Shown here one piece after another: positions 1-11,574 of a stretch of DNA of 64,000 nt. Location: the NCBI GenBank assembly GCA_009602735.1, contig WELA01006669.1, positions 43,677-107,676 on the forward strand, read 5' to 3'. Position numbers and translations under genes: made by a program. The DNA is from Mesotaenium endlicherianum. Taxonomy: Eukaryota > Streptophyta > Zygnematophyceae > Zygnematales > Mesotaeniaceae. The number at the start of each line of letters is the position of its first letter. Positions within the stretch are counted from its first letter, which is position 1. The notes under the pieces were generated by a model that saw only the letters and a program-made list of their open reading frames with translations, had not been told where the DNA came from and did no database searches.

Positions 1-490
1 GGGGGGGGGGGTTTCTGCAGTTGGGAGACAGCTTATGGGAGCAGAGCTGGACACGAGGGGACAGGGAAACGGGTGGCAACAACAGGTGGTGCGGAGTTCG
101 GACGAGTTGCCTGGACGTTGCTCAGAAGAAGGGAGTGCCAGGTGGCGCCGGCTGTTGGGTAGTCTGACACAGGCTACGCTAGCGGCCCTTCCAAGGTCTT
201 GCCTAACGTCTGTGAGCAAGAACACATTCAAGGAGGAGCAGGAGGAGCAAGACCAGGAGCAGGAGTAGGATCAGGAGCACGAGGAGGAGAAAGAGGTTTG
301 AGGGGGAGGGTGCAAGAGGAGGGCACTTTGAGGTATAGGCCAGCTTGAGCCTTGTCCCTTATCGTACAACCTCCCCTGACAGCCTGCTTGAGCTTGCTGC
401 ACGGGAGAAGACAGGAGAGGGGAGGGGGGACTGCACCAACGGTAGAGACAGTACCTTGTCCCCGTACAGCTTCTTCGCGGCCTGCTTAAG
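1..490. other. No recognisable gene; purine-rich flank
   Basis: The stretch starts with a run of G and contains a purine-rich block (about 230-300) that translates into Glu/Gln-rich low-complexity sequence. The open frames here have no domain I recognise and no splice or codon pattern that supports a gene. Confidence 0.5.
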
Positions 491-1085
491 CTGCATGGAG
501 CTGCTGAATGCAAAGCACAGCACCTTCTGTGACGGCGGGAACCAGAAGTTGGTCAATTTCTGCTCACACGAGTACGCACGCGCACACACACACACGCACC
601 CACAGGAGGACGCAAACGCACACACGAGTGGAGTAAGTTGCGTGCAATAGTGGAGGCCAGAGTGCGGTTGGTTTCTGTTCACAGCACGCAGAAGCGCACA
701 CATGCCGCACACATGCCAACGCGCATGCTTCCTCGCGTACGTGCACCTGATTATGGGCGTACACGCACGTACGTACGCACGCACGCACGCACGCACACGC
801 GCACTTGCCCACGGGCGTACGCGCTCGCTTGCATGGAAACATAAACGCATGGAGCCTGGAGGGCTCATTATTCCACAACGTTTACAGGTGGCGAGATACC
901 AGAGAACCACGCTGACAACATTGACAGCAGGACTTCCAAGAGAGAGCTGCGCTGAGCACGTCTGGCCCAAAGCTTCCACCTGGCACCTTTCGAGCCCCGC
1001 GTAGGAGCCGCGTTGGAGCGATCTCGGCTGCTTGTGCGGGCGTGTGTGCATGTGCATGCGTGTGCTTGCTTGTGTGCACGTGCGT
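491..1085 (+). repeat. CA/TG-rich long direct repeat, copy 1
   Basis: This block is repeated in the same orientation at about 5168-5757. Both copies start in a GAGCTGCATGGAGCT segment, then share a cytosine/adenine-rich core with ACGC and CACA microsatellites, a segment ending GGCTCATTATTCCACAAC, and a downstream TGTG-rich part. The copies differ by many substitutions and small length changes in the simple-sequence runs. The two copies bracket the left arm of the inverted gene duplication. Long open frames here are by-products of the simple repeats and are not called as genes. Confidence 0.8.
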
Positions 1086-1404
1086 GCGTGCGTGCGTGCA
1101 TGTGCTACTGCACGCACGCATGCGTGCCTGCCCGTGCATGTGTGTATATATGTTTGTGCCCATGTGACTGCCTGCACGTGTGCATACGTGGGCGAGTGCT
1201 CTGCGTTTGCAAGCGTGCATGCGTACATGCGTGCGTACATGCATGCGTGCGTGTCCACGCGCACATAAGTCGCTCTCTTCTCTTGAAGCTTTCGGCACAG
1301 TCCAACAACGGCTCCTCTAACTTTCAAGTTTTGGCTGACCTCACTCAGCGCAGGAGAGAGCAGAAGACGAGGTCCTTTCTGTGTCTGTCTCTGTGTGTGT
1401 GTGT

Positions 1405-1438
<34 letters not shown>

Positions 1439-1600
1439 CCCTGCAAGGCTGACCGCGGCGCACGAGAAGAGGTCCTTGGAGCGCCCCAGGACCACGCCCT
1501 CCTCCACATCCGCCGCCTCCCCGCTCCTGCCCTTCTCCTTCCACAACACTCGTCGCCCGGCCGCGAGTGGATGCACACGCTGGCGGTCCCTGGCGCCTCC
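1086..1600. repeat. TG/GA microsatellite-rich spacer
   Basis: The stretch holds TGCG/TGTG runs (about 1086-1260), a clean TG run followed by a GA run (about 1389-1437), and a C-rich tail up to 1600. No gene is seen; open frames across it have repetitive Cys/His/Arg or Leu/Ser composition typical of dinucleotide repeats. Confidence 0.6.
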
Positions 1601-4600
1601 AGCTGGTATCGGCCTAAAGCTTAGGTTTGTCTCTCACATCTTGGAGTAATAAATATAATCCCCTTCTTAGTCAAATTAACTTTGGCACCCTGAGTATGCC
1701 TTGCTTGCTAAGCCTCTGGTAAGTGCTGCCGACAAAGGAGGAACACATTGGACCAAGGCCTGCCTGCTTTTGCTGAATAAAGAGACAGGGAACATGGAGG
1801 GCTGAAGTTTAAGAGGAGAGCCGGTGCCTTTTTGTTTTGAGTCTGCTTTTTCTTTACATTTCTTGTTATGTTGCTTGAGCATCCCCTCTCAATCATAACC
1901 AAGGTAGAAGAAATATTTCCTGGCCGCTGAGATACCAGCAAAAGCTTGGATAGCATGCTTGGATAGTAGGTGACGAGCTAGAACTGAGGTAGTGAAGACG
2001 TATGTGGAAAGAAAAGCGTAGTGCTCCACTCTTGACAGATTCTTAGGACCTTTACTCAGCAAGGACGGGATTTTGCCTGCTTGTTACATGTAGAGAAGCT
2101 ACGAAACTAGTCTCCCTGTACATATTCTTGCTTCTTCCTATCATTGACACCACGGCTCTACACTCCATACTGGGCAACAATCCATCCCTTACAATTTCGC
2201 ATCTTACGACAGGACTTAAGCAACAATTATTTTGCTACAAGAGGATGCGAGAACCTCATGAGCACGCGACAAAGAAGAGTACTAGAATATGCTCTCTCAC
2301 AAAATCTTTTATTGTATGCCAAGCCGGCTCAGGTATTTTAACATATGCAATCAACAACTTAGTAAGATGTATCTTACCGTGGGATTTCTACAAGAACATG
2401 AAAGAAAAAGTGTTATTTTTAGTTTGATGGTCAAGCACACATTTTCCCACCCACATACCACCCTCCACTCAACACCCAAAACATATATGTTGGCTTTGCA
2501 TGATAGTCCACCAACGCACCATCCAAACTAACACTCTAGCCTCCTGCACAACTTCTGTGTCCTTTACAATAGAAAGGAAACATTATCACACCATACTCTG
2601 CAGGTTTGTCACACAGCTGAACAAGTCAAATACAAGGCCTCTTCAACTTCCAGGTATATATTATTCCACGTATGTATACCTTCGTTCCCAGGGGGGTGAA
2701 GTAGGCAGGGGTCTTCCACGCCACTACATTTGATACAAGCCCTCTCCTAATGTTTAGTATGACCCAAACAAAACTCCTCTCCACAATCTACTTGCTTAAC
2801 CAAGCACACTCATAGTGTTAAACGACCAAGTATGAAATCAAAATTGTCAACTATCAAGAACTCTAGCATGCTCAGCTATGTACACAGGCCTCTCTCCACT
2901 CAATTCAACATTCAAGCACTGCACAACACAAAGTCAAAGCATGAACACAACACAGGTTACAAGTTACATGCTACGCATTCTCCACAGCCCTTAAAATTAA
3001 TTGCTAAGAAAACCACGAGCAGCAACCCATCCAGACTGCATAATACGGGATGGTAGCAGAAGAATTCAATACGTGCATTGTGGAGAGACAGGGACGCAAT
3101 ATAGCAAATAAGAACATGCAAATCTACACGCCTTCCACCATGACCTAAGCTACAATTGTGGAAATCATATACCCATATACCTTGACAGCACGTACCTCTA
3201 AGTCCTTAAAACGAGATGCCACGCCAGCACGACGCCGTAAATGACTTCCGCTGGCCTCCACAGCATCAGGTCTTCCAACAAGATGTTGCTCGCGTGGCAT
3301 GACCTCCTCGGGGAGCATCAGTTTCGCGATGGGGCAGTACTCTGTCACAAGCAAAGCTACCACTTAGACATCACAGGACGGGGATTATACATACCTCCAA
3401 GCACAAAGTGGAGTCAGCAGCTCGCTCATTCCACATACTGTCACATATTTAACAGCACTCCCATGAGAAAGTCAATAGCCTGCTAGCCACTTGTCAGTCC
3501 ACAGATCCCCTGATGTCCCCATAGTACACTCTCAGTGGTGAGTGTGTGCATGCAAGAACAAAAACAGAATCTGTGGTTGCTTACAGTGGCAATCAGGGGG
3601 GACTACAGTCATGAGCCAAACAAGGAGTGCCAGAAAAGGCGTGAATAACTTCAAGGAACTTCATGATAATGCATGAAACATCACTATCTTATTGAGTGTA
3701 GATACTGGCTTTCTTAAGGCTGCATTTGTGAGAGCAAAGAGAGACAACTGAATTAACTCCTTACCAAGTGACATGGTCCTTAAAATCCAGCACATGAGAA
3801 AAACAAAATGCAATTGTTATCAGGCAAAAGTCTACAAGTTCCATACCAACGTTAAGTCCAGCTCGGGCTCAGAGTCGAATATGGCCCTCTTTTTGGACAG
3901 GTATTCAATCTCCCACCATAGATCCTTGCCTGGTGGCAGGTCTGGTGCAAAAATGTAAAAGCAAGCCTCCTCTTGCTTTTCATCTCCTCCTTCACTTACC
4001 ACAAGACTGACATGATTTTTCACGCGATCATCCAATTGTACTTCTCTATGGTGCAAATCAAAGACCTGTCATGAGCACACAGCATTCATCACTCCCAAAA
4101 ATCACTCCCTGATATGAATTCACGTGTACACTCCTTAGCCTCCGTCATAAAATCCTTACTTGACAACATCCGCCTCTGCTTATGCCAGGACCAATAGCAG
4201 TTAAAGGAACACCCTAGCAATCAATACCCAAAAACATTATGCAGCGCGGCCCATCCTGACTTCCATCATCCCTTCCACTTTGTCCCAACCATTTACCTAC
4301 TCATACAAACACAATCATCGCAAGCATGGAAAGACGGCATAACGAGGCACCACACCCAGGTGCTTGGGGTGGCTGAAAGGAGGGTCAGCAAGAGCATGGC
4401 TTGTGACGTGGAGCACTTACATGAAACAGAACAGAAGGTTGGCAAGCGAGCCTGCCAATGTACTCGGCCAGGTTATCTTTCACAAATTCCACCAGATCGG
4501 ACACCGCCGCCTTCTTTCGTAACCTGCTTACCAGAACATCCACTTGACCTGGATGAGGGTTTGATATACATCTTGACAAAACGAAAATTAACAAGAGGGT

Positions 4601-5173
4601 TAGCCAGTCAGCAGGCTGTTTGACAGACACCTACCTCGTTCTGAAGGCTCGCCCGACTCTCCTCCCGATCTTGGTCTGAAGGGCAGCATCTGCGGGGTCA
4701 ATAGCATATAGCATATAGCTCAAAGGAGACGATGACACCTTTAGAATCCCTCCGCGGATACCCGGGACTGATATGCTCCTGCATGGTAAGGAACACGATA
4801 ATAAGATTTCAAGCGCCCATTCCCAAAAACCTGCTAAATGTGTGAAAGGCACGCTCTAGAGAGATGAGTTGGCGGCGGAATCCTTGCCAAAAGTTGGGTG
4901 TGGTGGAACCATACAAATGAGGCGCATGCTGATGCTTTCCACGTTTCAGAACTAGACAAAACTCAAAACAAAGATGGTGCAGCCACCATGTGATTGCAAG
5001 CAACGATTGATGAAGAAGAGCAGAAAGAGGTGTACCAAGGACGCCAAACAGAAGAAATACTCGCGCCTGCCATATCCTGAACGTCCAGAGGAGAGGGCGC
5101 TAGCGTGTAGAAAGGAAGGGAAGCGATTTGGTGTTCGAAATACTGGAATAGCATGCAACTTGATGTGCTTGAG
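1601..5173 (-). repeat. Left arm of a 3.6 kb inverted gene duplication
   Basis: The reverse complement of this segment matches 49328-52928 nearly end to end, including exons, introns and flanking sequence. The match starts at the sequence around CGGCCTAAAGCTT (about 1610) and ends abruptly near TTGATGTGCTT (5163-5173), exactly where the second CA-rich repeat begins. By eye the exons are about 90% alike in protein; introns differ more, with small insertions and deletions. Two inverted copies therefore sit about 44 kb apart, with all the retroelements in between. Confidence 0.85.
2960..4930 (-). CDS. Unrecognised spliced host-like gene, copy 1
   Basis: I do not recognise the family. The same exon series as in the plus-strand copy at 49570-51480 can be read here on the minus strand. 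Clear exons are near 4831-4930 (segment with HLYGSTTPNFW), 4636-4778 (VPGIRGG start), 4425-4575 (contains VDVLVSRLRKKAAVSDLV), 3847-4065 (contains LPPGKDLWWEIEYLSKK), and about 3190-3340 (contains ELMLPEEVMPREQHL). Borders follow GT-AG, for example the GTAGGTG donor after 4636 and the CAG acceptor beside 4065. The reading frames stay open in both copies and substitutions are largely conservative, which argues for real coding exons. The acidic exon reads as a soluble protein; I see no transmembrane segment. The first and last exons are uncertain. Whether this copy is still expressed cannot be told; it may be a pseudogene. Confidence 0.6.
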
Positions 5174-5757
5174 CTGCATGGAGCTCCTAAACGCAAACCA
5201 CAGCACCTTCTGCGACGGCGGGAAACGAGATTTGGTCGATTTTTGCTCACACGAGTACGCACGCGCACACACATACACGCACCCACAGGAGGACGCAAAC
5301 GCACACACGAGTGGGGTAAGTTGCGTGCAATAGTGGAGGCCAGAGTGCGGTTGGTTATTTTTCACATGCGCACGCAGAAGCGCACACACATGCCGCACAT
5401 GCATGCAGCACACATTTGCACACGCACATGCTACCTGGGGTACATGCACCGATTAACCAAGTACACGCACCCACGCACGCACGCACACTCGCGCATGAGC
5501 ATATGGACGCATGGAGCCTGGAGGGCTCATTATTCCACAACTTTAGTCAGGTGGTGAGATACTAGAGAACCACGCTAACAACACCGAGAGCAGGTTCTCC
5601 GAGAGAGAGCTGCGTTAAGCACGTCTGGCCCAAAGCTTCCACTTGGCACCTTTCAAGCCCCGCGTAGCAGTCGCGTTGAAGCGGTCTCGGCTGCAAGTGC
5701 GTGCGTGTGTGCGTTTGCATACATGTTCATGCGTGTGCTTACTTGTGTGCACATGTG
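5168..5757 (+). repeat. CA/TG-rich long direct repeat, copy 2
   Basis: Same orientation as 491-1085 and similar over most of its length, including the GTGGGGTAAGTTGCGTG segment, the GGCTCATTATTCCACAAC segment and the AGCACGTCTGGCCC segment. It begins where the inverted gene arm ends (5168-5173) and stops where element A begins (about 5758-5765). This copy is absent at the matching border of the right arm (49328). Confidence 0.8.
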
Positions 5758-5764
5758 TGTTGTC

Positions 5765-8700
5765 ATGCCCGTCCTGTCGGGTCAGTGGGCACGGGAACTA
5801 GTGGGGGGCAAACATCTGCTAGCTTGTCTCCGTGGTCAGATATCCCCAACTTCTTCTCTCCCACCTCATTGTAGAATGGACTCAGCATATGACAGTGCTT
5901 GACATCCTTAAAGTTGTCTACCTCCATGGCCACCATCCTGATGACCCTGTGGCTGCCTGCTATGCCACGTACCTGGACCGTGTAGACTCCCCAACCAACG
6001 CCAGAATTGCTGCTTCATCCTCTGTATATTTCACCATGTTGGCATAATCTTTGTAGGGGACCAGGCCCGTGTTGGTCTCCATATATTTATCCACAGCCCC
6101 TTCCCCTTCCCTCTGAAGCGCGTTCTGCTGAGTGTTAATCTCTTGGGCGACCAGTAACGCTGTTTTAAGATTATCAAAATTCTGGCCCACCACAATAAAC
6201 CTGTAAGTGGCCTGCCTCCTAGCCTCCTCAGCCTTCTTCAACCTTTCTCCCTCCACTTTCCTGAGTCTTTCTGCTTCAGCAGAATCCTCCTGTTCCTTTC
6301 TCAATCTGGCCCCCTCGGCCTTGTCTTGTTCCTTCTTCGTCTGCTCCTCCCGTCGTCGACGAGCTCGTTCTTCTTCCCTTCTCGAGAGGGATGTCCAAGC
6401 AATCTCCTCGCTATGGCGTTCCAGCTCCTTCTGAGCCAGTTTGGCCTTGCGCTTCCTATCTTTCTTCTGGTTGGTAGGCATCCTCCTTACACACACATGC
6501 ACATGTGTATTAGTGTAATTCCAAGCATAAGTGTATCGAGTATAGCATGGAGTAAGCGCAATAACCAGACTGTTCTTAAATGTAAAATCCACATACACCG
6601 GATATTACCTGAGTGAAGTTGTGAGTGTGAGGGAGTAGCGATGCAAAGTGGAAAGTGAGTAGTGGGACAGTAGAGTGTGCAGAAGTGCCTATGTGAATGC
6701 AAGTTGTACTCGTCGGGAATTTGTCACACTTCCTCCAACTTAAGAGTGAAGTGGGCTGCTTGTCATTAATTCTCACTTGCCTGCATCAACTGTCACTTTC
6801 CTGTCACTTTCCCCTCCAACTTAAATGGAGACAGGTCCTCCTGTCACCTTCCCGTGTCAACTAAAATGACAGACAGGGTGATTTTCCAACTCCACGAAGA
6901 TAGAACTGTTTCAACGCCCCTTTGGCGTTGACCAAAATGGTCCCGAAACTCCGAGGTAATCCCGGATGCATCATAGCCCTTCCATCTGACCAGATACTTT
7001 ATGACCTATTGAGATGATCGACGGTTAGAGCGAGCTTCTAAATTCTCATCCACTTCATACTCCGCAGGGTCACCATCTCGGACGGTTGGAACCCGTCTCG
7101 GTTGGACAAGTAACTAACCTGTAAACAGCTTGTCACCCTGGATGTAGGGTTCCAGGAAAGAGACATTGAAGACTGGTGACCCTTTTATTTTGCTGACACG
7201 TCCAGTTTGTAACCTTTTTGACTGACTCGGTGTACCACCAAATATGGACCGACCTAGACAGGACCAAGCTTTTTCTTGACCACACCAGGCAAGTACAGGT
7301 GTTGAGAATGCAGCTTGACCAAATCGCCCTCAGAAAATGTCAGCTCTCGATGGTGTTGATTAGCAAACTTTTGTTGGGTTTCTTGTGCTGTGTACATGTT
7401 CTGCTGAACTTCTGCCAGTGTGTCAGCAAACTCCTGGGTCAACTGAAGGGAGACCGGATTGTCGATCTCCTCAGAGTGTATCAAAGACTCCCCTATGACA
7501 TTTAAGAGGGAGTTAGGAACTCTACCTAGACTGAGTTAAACGGAGTCTTTCCCGTTGACGCATGAACATCACTGTTGAGAGCAAACTGAATCTGAGGCAA
7601 CAAGTCATCCCAATTATCCTGTTTTTTGTTCATATAGGCTCTTAGCACCTCTTGAAGAAGTCGGTTAGTTCTTTCAATTTGTCTATCATTTTGAGGGTGG
7701 TTTGTTGTGCTAAGTAGTTGTTTGACTCCCATCAATCCCCTTAAAGCTCTCCAGAACTTAGAGGTTTATTTTGAAACTCTGTTTGAGATTATATTGGAGG
7801 GTAGTCATGTTGGCACACTACATAATTGTAGAAGTGTCTTGCAGTTTTGAGGGCAGTCACTTTGACAGTGGTGGAAATCAAAATGACAATTATTGTCAAT
7901 TTATTCACTACTACCAGGATAAAGTCATGCCCACTGGCAGATCTCGAGAGTGCTACTACCTAGCCCATTGATATGGTTTCCCATCTCCCAACGGAGATAG
8001 GTAAAGGTTGTAGTAATCCCCCAGGTGGTGTGTGTTCGATTTATTCTTCTGACACTGATCACAGGACTTCACAAATTTTAAGACCTCCCAAGGTAACCCT
8101 TCCCGGTGCTAATGTTTTGCCAGTTTGCCAACAGTGTTGGCCTGCCCTAAGTATCCACCCAGTACACTGTCATGAGCCTGACTGAGTAGTAAACACCGTG
8201 GTTCTAAGTTATTAGGAATGATCAACTTAAACCATCCTGAAGTGGTTTCAGTTACCCAGACCCCTCTCTTTAGCTTATAACCAAGTGTAGTAGCGAGACA
8301 CACACCATCAGTTGGGCTTACTCACATGTTGGGTCAGAAAGGTAGGCTTTCTTAAGTATTTGAAGGAAGGCATTTTTCACCTTTAGTGAAGTGAGTGCAC
8401 ACAGTGCCCCATCCACAGCATGCTGATCAAAGTTCCCCTCTTGCAAGTCGGGTCTTCTAGAGAGGGCATCGGCAGGATTCAACTTCCCTAGTTTGTAATC
8501 GATCTCGACCTGGAACTACTCCAGCATCTGGCTCGAGCGATTCTCCCTCCTCGACAGCTTAGACTTCTTCTGGAAATGAGTGAGAGCTAGATGATGCGTA
8601 ATGACCTTAAGAGCTTTTCCATGTAAGTGTGCACTCCACTGTTTGAGAACATGTATAATAGCTTACAGCTCTTCATCAAGCACAGAATAATTAATCTCAG

Positions 8701-9115
8701 ATGGATTGAACTTCATGGACTCATACATAATAGGGTGCCAATCTTGCTTTGCCTTACCATCCTTTGTGGTTATATCACAGCAAGCTGCAACAAAATAGCA
8801 CCCATGGCAAAGTCAGAAGTTTCAGTAACCACTTGCACAGGTGTGCTGGGGTCATATACAGCGAAAACTGGGGCAGAGCACAAGGCATCTTTAAGGGTTC
8901 GGAAGGCAGCTTGCTGCTCTTCCCGGCCCCCACACATATTCTATATCCTGTTTGGTAAGGTCAGTCACTTTACTGGCCTTAGTGGAGTAACCCTTAATGA
9001 ACCTCTTGTAGTGGTTAGCCAATCCAAGAAATGATCCACATTTTGAGACAGATAGAGGTACTGGCCAGTCCCTTATGGTCTGGACTTTCTTGGGGTCCAC
9101 ACTGATGCCTGCCTA
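5765..9115 (-). mobile_element. Truncated Ty3/gypsy chromovirus copy A (family of element C)
   Basis: On the minus strand, in element order, this holds part of reverse transcriptase/RNase H (about 8300-9115, with FLGLANHYKRFIKGY), integrase (about 7500-8300, with the TTNHPQNDRQIERTNR segment), an integrase C-terminal part (7254-7484), a chromodomain (about 6900-7080, KYLVRWKGYD) and a downstream accessory frame (5960-6598). Parts, order and spacing match element C (18079-20950). LTRs, gag, protease and the first part of reverse transcriptase are not present. It is an old, broken fragment with many breaks. Homology to C stops sharply near 9115. Confidence 0.85.
5800..6598 (-). other. Accessory coiled-coil frame downstream of pol, copy A
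   Basis: This lies after the chromodomain in element A. The main frame (5960-6598, about 212 codons) starts with a Lys/Arg-rich segment (NQKKDRKRKAKLAQKELERH), has a long charged, Glu/Lys/Arg/Ala-rich stretch expected to form a coiled coil, then a more globular end with ALQREGEGAVDKYMETNTGL. The end matches the frame at 18079-18642 of element C (DILQREGETSEHFDKYIEVS), so it has been kept in two separated copies. A further conserved piece (EVDNFKD... FYNEV) lies at about 5800-5945. I know of no named domain; a virion or nucleic-acid-binding role would be speculation. Confidence 0.55.
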
Positions 9116-9725
9116 GTTTTAAAATTCGTCTGTACAGGCCCCAGAAGCCGTTTCGTACGTTTTCGGATACGCCGTATTCTCGTATGGCACTGTACGCATA
9201 TATATCGATACCATTTTAATCTTTTCTTTTGCCTCGCAGTCGATTTCTTTGAATTGGGCGATTTCTCCTTACCCGTGAACCACGTCGGCTTCGCCGCACG
9301 TACTCGCCTAACACGTAGTCTTATGATTTGACGGATAGCCATTTCACGTGCGTCAATTGTTAACGAAGTCGGGTAACCAAAGAACCAAAGTACCCACCTC
9401 ATCGAACAAACATAGTGTTGGGTGCACGAAGCATTCTTGCGCCGCTCTTGTTCAACCACTATTTCTCATCAGCCTACCGCAGGTGTAACTTCACATCGTC
9501 GCTGATGAAGTCCATGAGCTGACACACTCATACAAGTCGAGAGTGAAACTCAAAAGTCGAGCAAGAAGGTACCAAAAGATTCACGATTAGGGGACCTAGG
9601 AGGCATTTGTTTGCAATTTGGAAGCGTTGTTGCTTGAATAACGTTACATTCCGTTGTCTATTGCACACTTTGCACCATATTTTGAGATACCTTGTTTTTG
9701 ATTTTAGGACAAAATTGAACGCCAT
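9103..9725 (-). other. Unrecognised basic open frames with Cys pairs
   Basis: Two short minus-strand frames are seen. One (about 9103-9459) is strongly basic, with YICVQCHTRIRRIRKRTKRL near its end; the other (9528-9725) contains KIWCKVCNRQRNVTLFKQQ. The CxxC pairs and basic composition could fit a zinc-ribbon DNA-binding segment, for example of a transposase, but I cannot assign a family. The block sits between element A and the ligase-like exons and belongs to neither by sequence. No terminal repeats were found around it. Confidence 0.25.
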
Positions 9726-9821
9726 TTGTACCTGAGATTACACTTATGCCTTATGCCTATACTGCCTGCGCAGGCCTGCTATGCTACCTGGCCATTCCCT
9801 AACCTTCTCTTACATTTGCAG

Positions 9822-11199
9822 GTGTAATAGGCCCATGGATGACTATGGCAATAGTTTCTTCAAGCCCACAACCGTCGCAAACTTACAACAAGTCCTTCAC
9901 TTTCTCGCTTTACTTTTTATGTAGCGGCTGCTGTACATGAATGTTCATGTTTATTACCCACAGACCTACTTTGTGTGCTCCTCTGTGACCTAATGCAGAT
10001 CTCTGCATTAGTTAATAAGTTATGCATTATCGTGTGTTATTTACTTTGTTAGTGTCATGTATTTTTCAACCCTTGCATATACCAGTGTAGGCAACAAGTT
10101 GCAGGTTATCCTCTGTATGTTATTATAGGGGATTATTTGACCACAATTTGTGGATAGTGCATGTTCCTGGCAGGCAAAGAGCGCGACAGGTTTCTTTTAG
10201 GTAGGGGTAGGGAGGGGGAGGAAGGAGAAGGGATGTTTTCAGGTCTCACCATGCTCATTGATTTGAACTTCAAGTCAGTTAGTGTTGCCCTCTGCTGTCT
10301 TCACCTTGCAGGTATTTCGTGGCATGGATGCTACTCGCTTGCCGGTGACAGCTGCAGTGGTGGCTGAAGTTTGGGCAAACGAGCTTGCAAGTGTCACACA
10401 TGGCATTTCCATGACTGCCATGTTTTTCTTGCTTCCCTTATTCACTCCATGTAAGCAGCCTGTACCCACCACATTGTACCCACCTACATATGAATGCAAC
10501 ATGTGTTCATTGTTATTGTTTGGGTTCATTTACATATGTAGGCGTCCACTTATTTGTGTGCTATTATCTTTTTATTGGTACTGCAGCAGCAAATGTAGCG
10601 GATGCTTCTGTTGCAGCTGTTGCATTTGCAACTCTCTTAGTTATATTATTGCTGCACTCTTCTGTGGGCTATTGCTTGCCCTCTATGATTCATACCCCTG
10701 CCTCTCTCTCTCTTCTTTCACCTCCTCCCGCTGACTTGCGGCAACCCACCCTTGCAAGATGTAGCTGCGTTCACCCTGCGTCGCCTGGGACTGGAGGTGG
10801 CCATGTATGGTGGTACCGTGGCTCCTGCTCTCATATCAAAGGTCACACATGTTGTGGTCTTCTCCAATGTGGACCAGCCTGTTTTATTTCTCAACTTTGT
10901 CGCCAGGTGCATGTCTCACCCTAAAGTAGGTTTTCTGTGGCACTCTTGTAAGCCTATTTTTTGGGATTTAGGATATCCATGCACTTCATTTTGTCTCGGC
11001 CATGTGTACATTACATTGTTGCTCACATACAGCATACTAATGTGTGCGTTGTTCTTCGGGGGCCGGGGCCTGTTGGCAATCTTGGGGGCAACGCACGCGT
11101 GCTGCTATCTTCAACTGGGATCAATGTGTTGTCGCACATGTGGGTGGAAGACAGTTGTGATGCCCACAACCAAGTTCCTGTGGAACAGTACCAGCTGAG
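9822..11199 (+). CDS. LIG4: DNA ligase IV-like C-terminal BRCT exons (partial)
   Basis: DNA ligase IV seals double-strand breaks in non-homologous end joining in the nucleus; its C-terminal tandem BRCT domains bind XRCC4. Three exon-like pieces fit that region. Near 9833-9900, MDDYGNSFFKPTTVANLQQVL resembles the inter-BRCT linker of plant ligase IV. At about 10753-10923, DVAAFTLRRLGLEVAMYGG and KVTHVVVFSN match the start of BRCT2; the exon follows a CAAG acceptor and ends at AAA|GTAGGT. At about 11031-11199, LLSSTGINVLSHMWVEDS matches the end of BRCT2 with its conserved Trp; it starts after ACATACAG and ends AG|GTCAGT. An open piece at 10312-10440 is a weaker exon candidate. The ligase catalytic core is not in the window, so this is a fragment or the end of a gene cut by insertions. 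Assignment is from recalled family patterns. Confidence 0.5.
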
Positions 11200-11572
11200 G
11201 TCAGTAGGTTTGTACTTAAAGAGAGTTGGGGTTATTTGTGGTAGGGCTGCCAGCAGAGTTAGTAGGCTTGCAGGTGAGGTGGAGCAGGAACATTCAATAC
11301 TTTATAGTATTTATGACCCTCATGCGTTTTCGCCACAAGTGACCACTTGTGCAAGATAATATTGCATATTATTACTCCCTCATGATCTTGTAAAACCATT
11401 TTTATCCAATCAAAACTAAATGCAAATTTTGCATTTACTCTCTCGTATAAGTGGCCAATGTAATAAATTGAAACTAATGCAGTAAATTTCTAAATTCTTT
11501 GATTTAGCACTGGTTCTCAGCTACCTAATCAGCCTGCATCCTGCAAACTTATTCAATACCTTTACATGTGGA
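11200..11572. other. AT-rich spacer, no gene seen
   Basis: This is AT-rich intergenic or intron-like sequence after the ligase-like exon. No open frame, RNA gene or repeat that I can support is present. Confidence 0.4.
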
Positions 11573-11574
11573 AA

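Noticed and set aside
600-1440. CRISPR-like array
   Set aside because: The periodicity comes from dinucleotide and tetranucleotide runs; there are no constant repeats with unique spacers.
359-1576. Long minus-strand open frame of about 405 codons
   Set aside because: It runs through CA/TG and ACGC simple repeats; the Cys/His/Arg/Thr-rich translation is an artefact of the repeats and does not survive in the second repeat copy.
4952-5557. Open frames on both strands over the second CA-rich repeat
   Set aside because: Same repeat artefact; part of the frame also crosses the border of the inverted gene arm, so it is not one gene.
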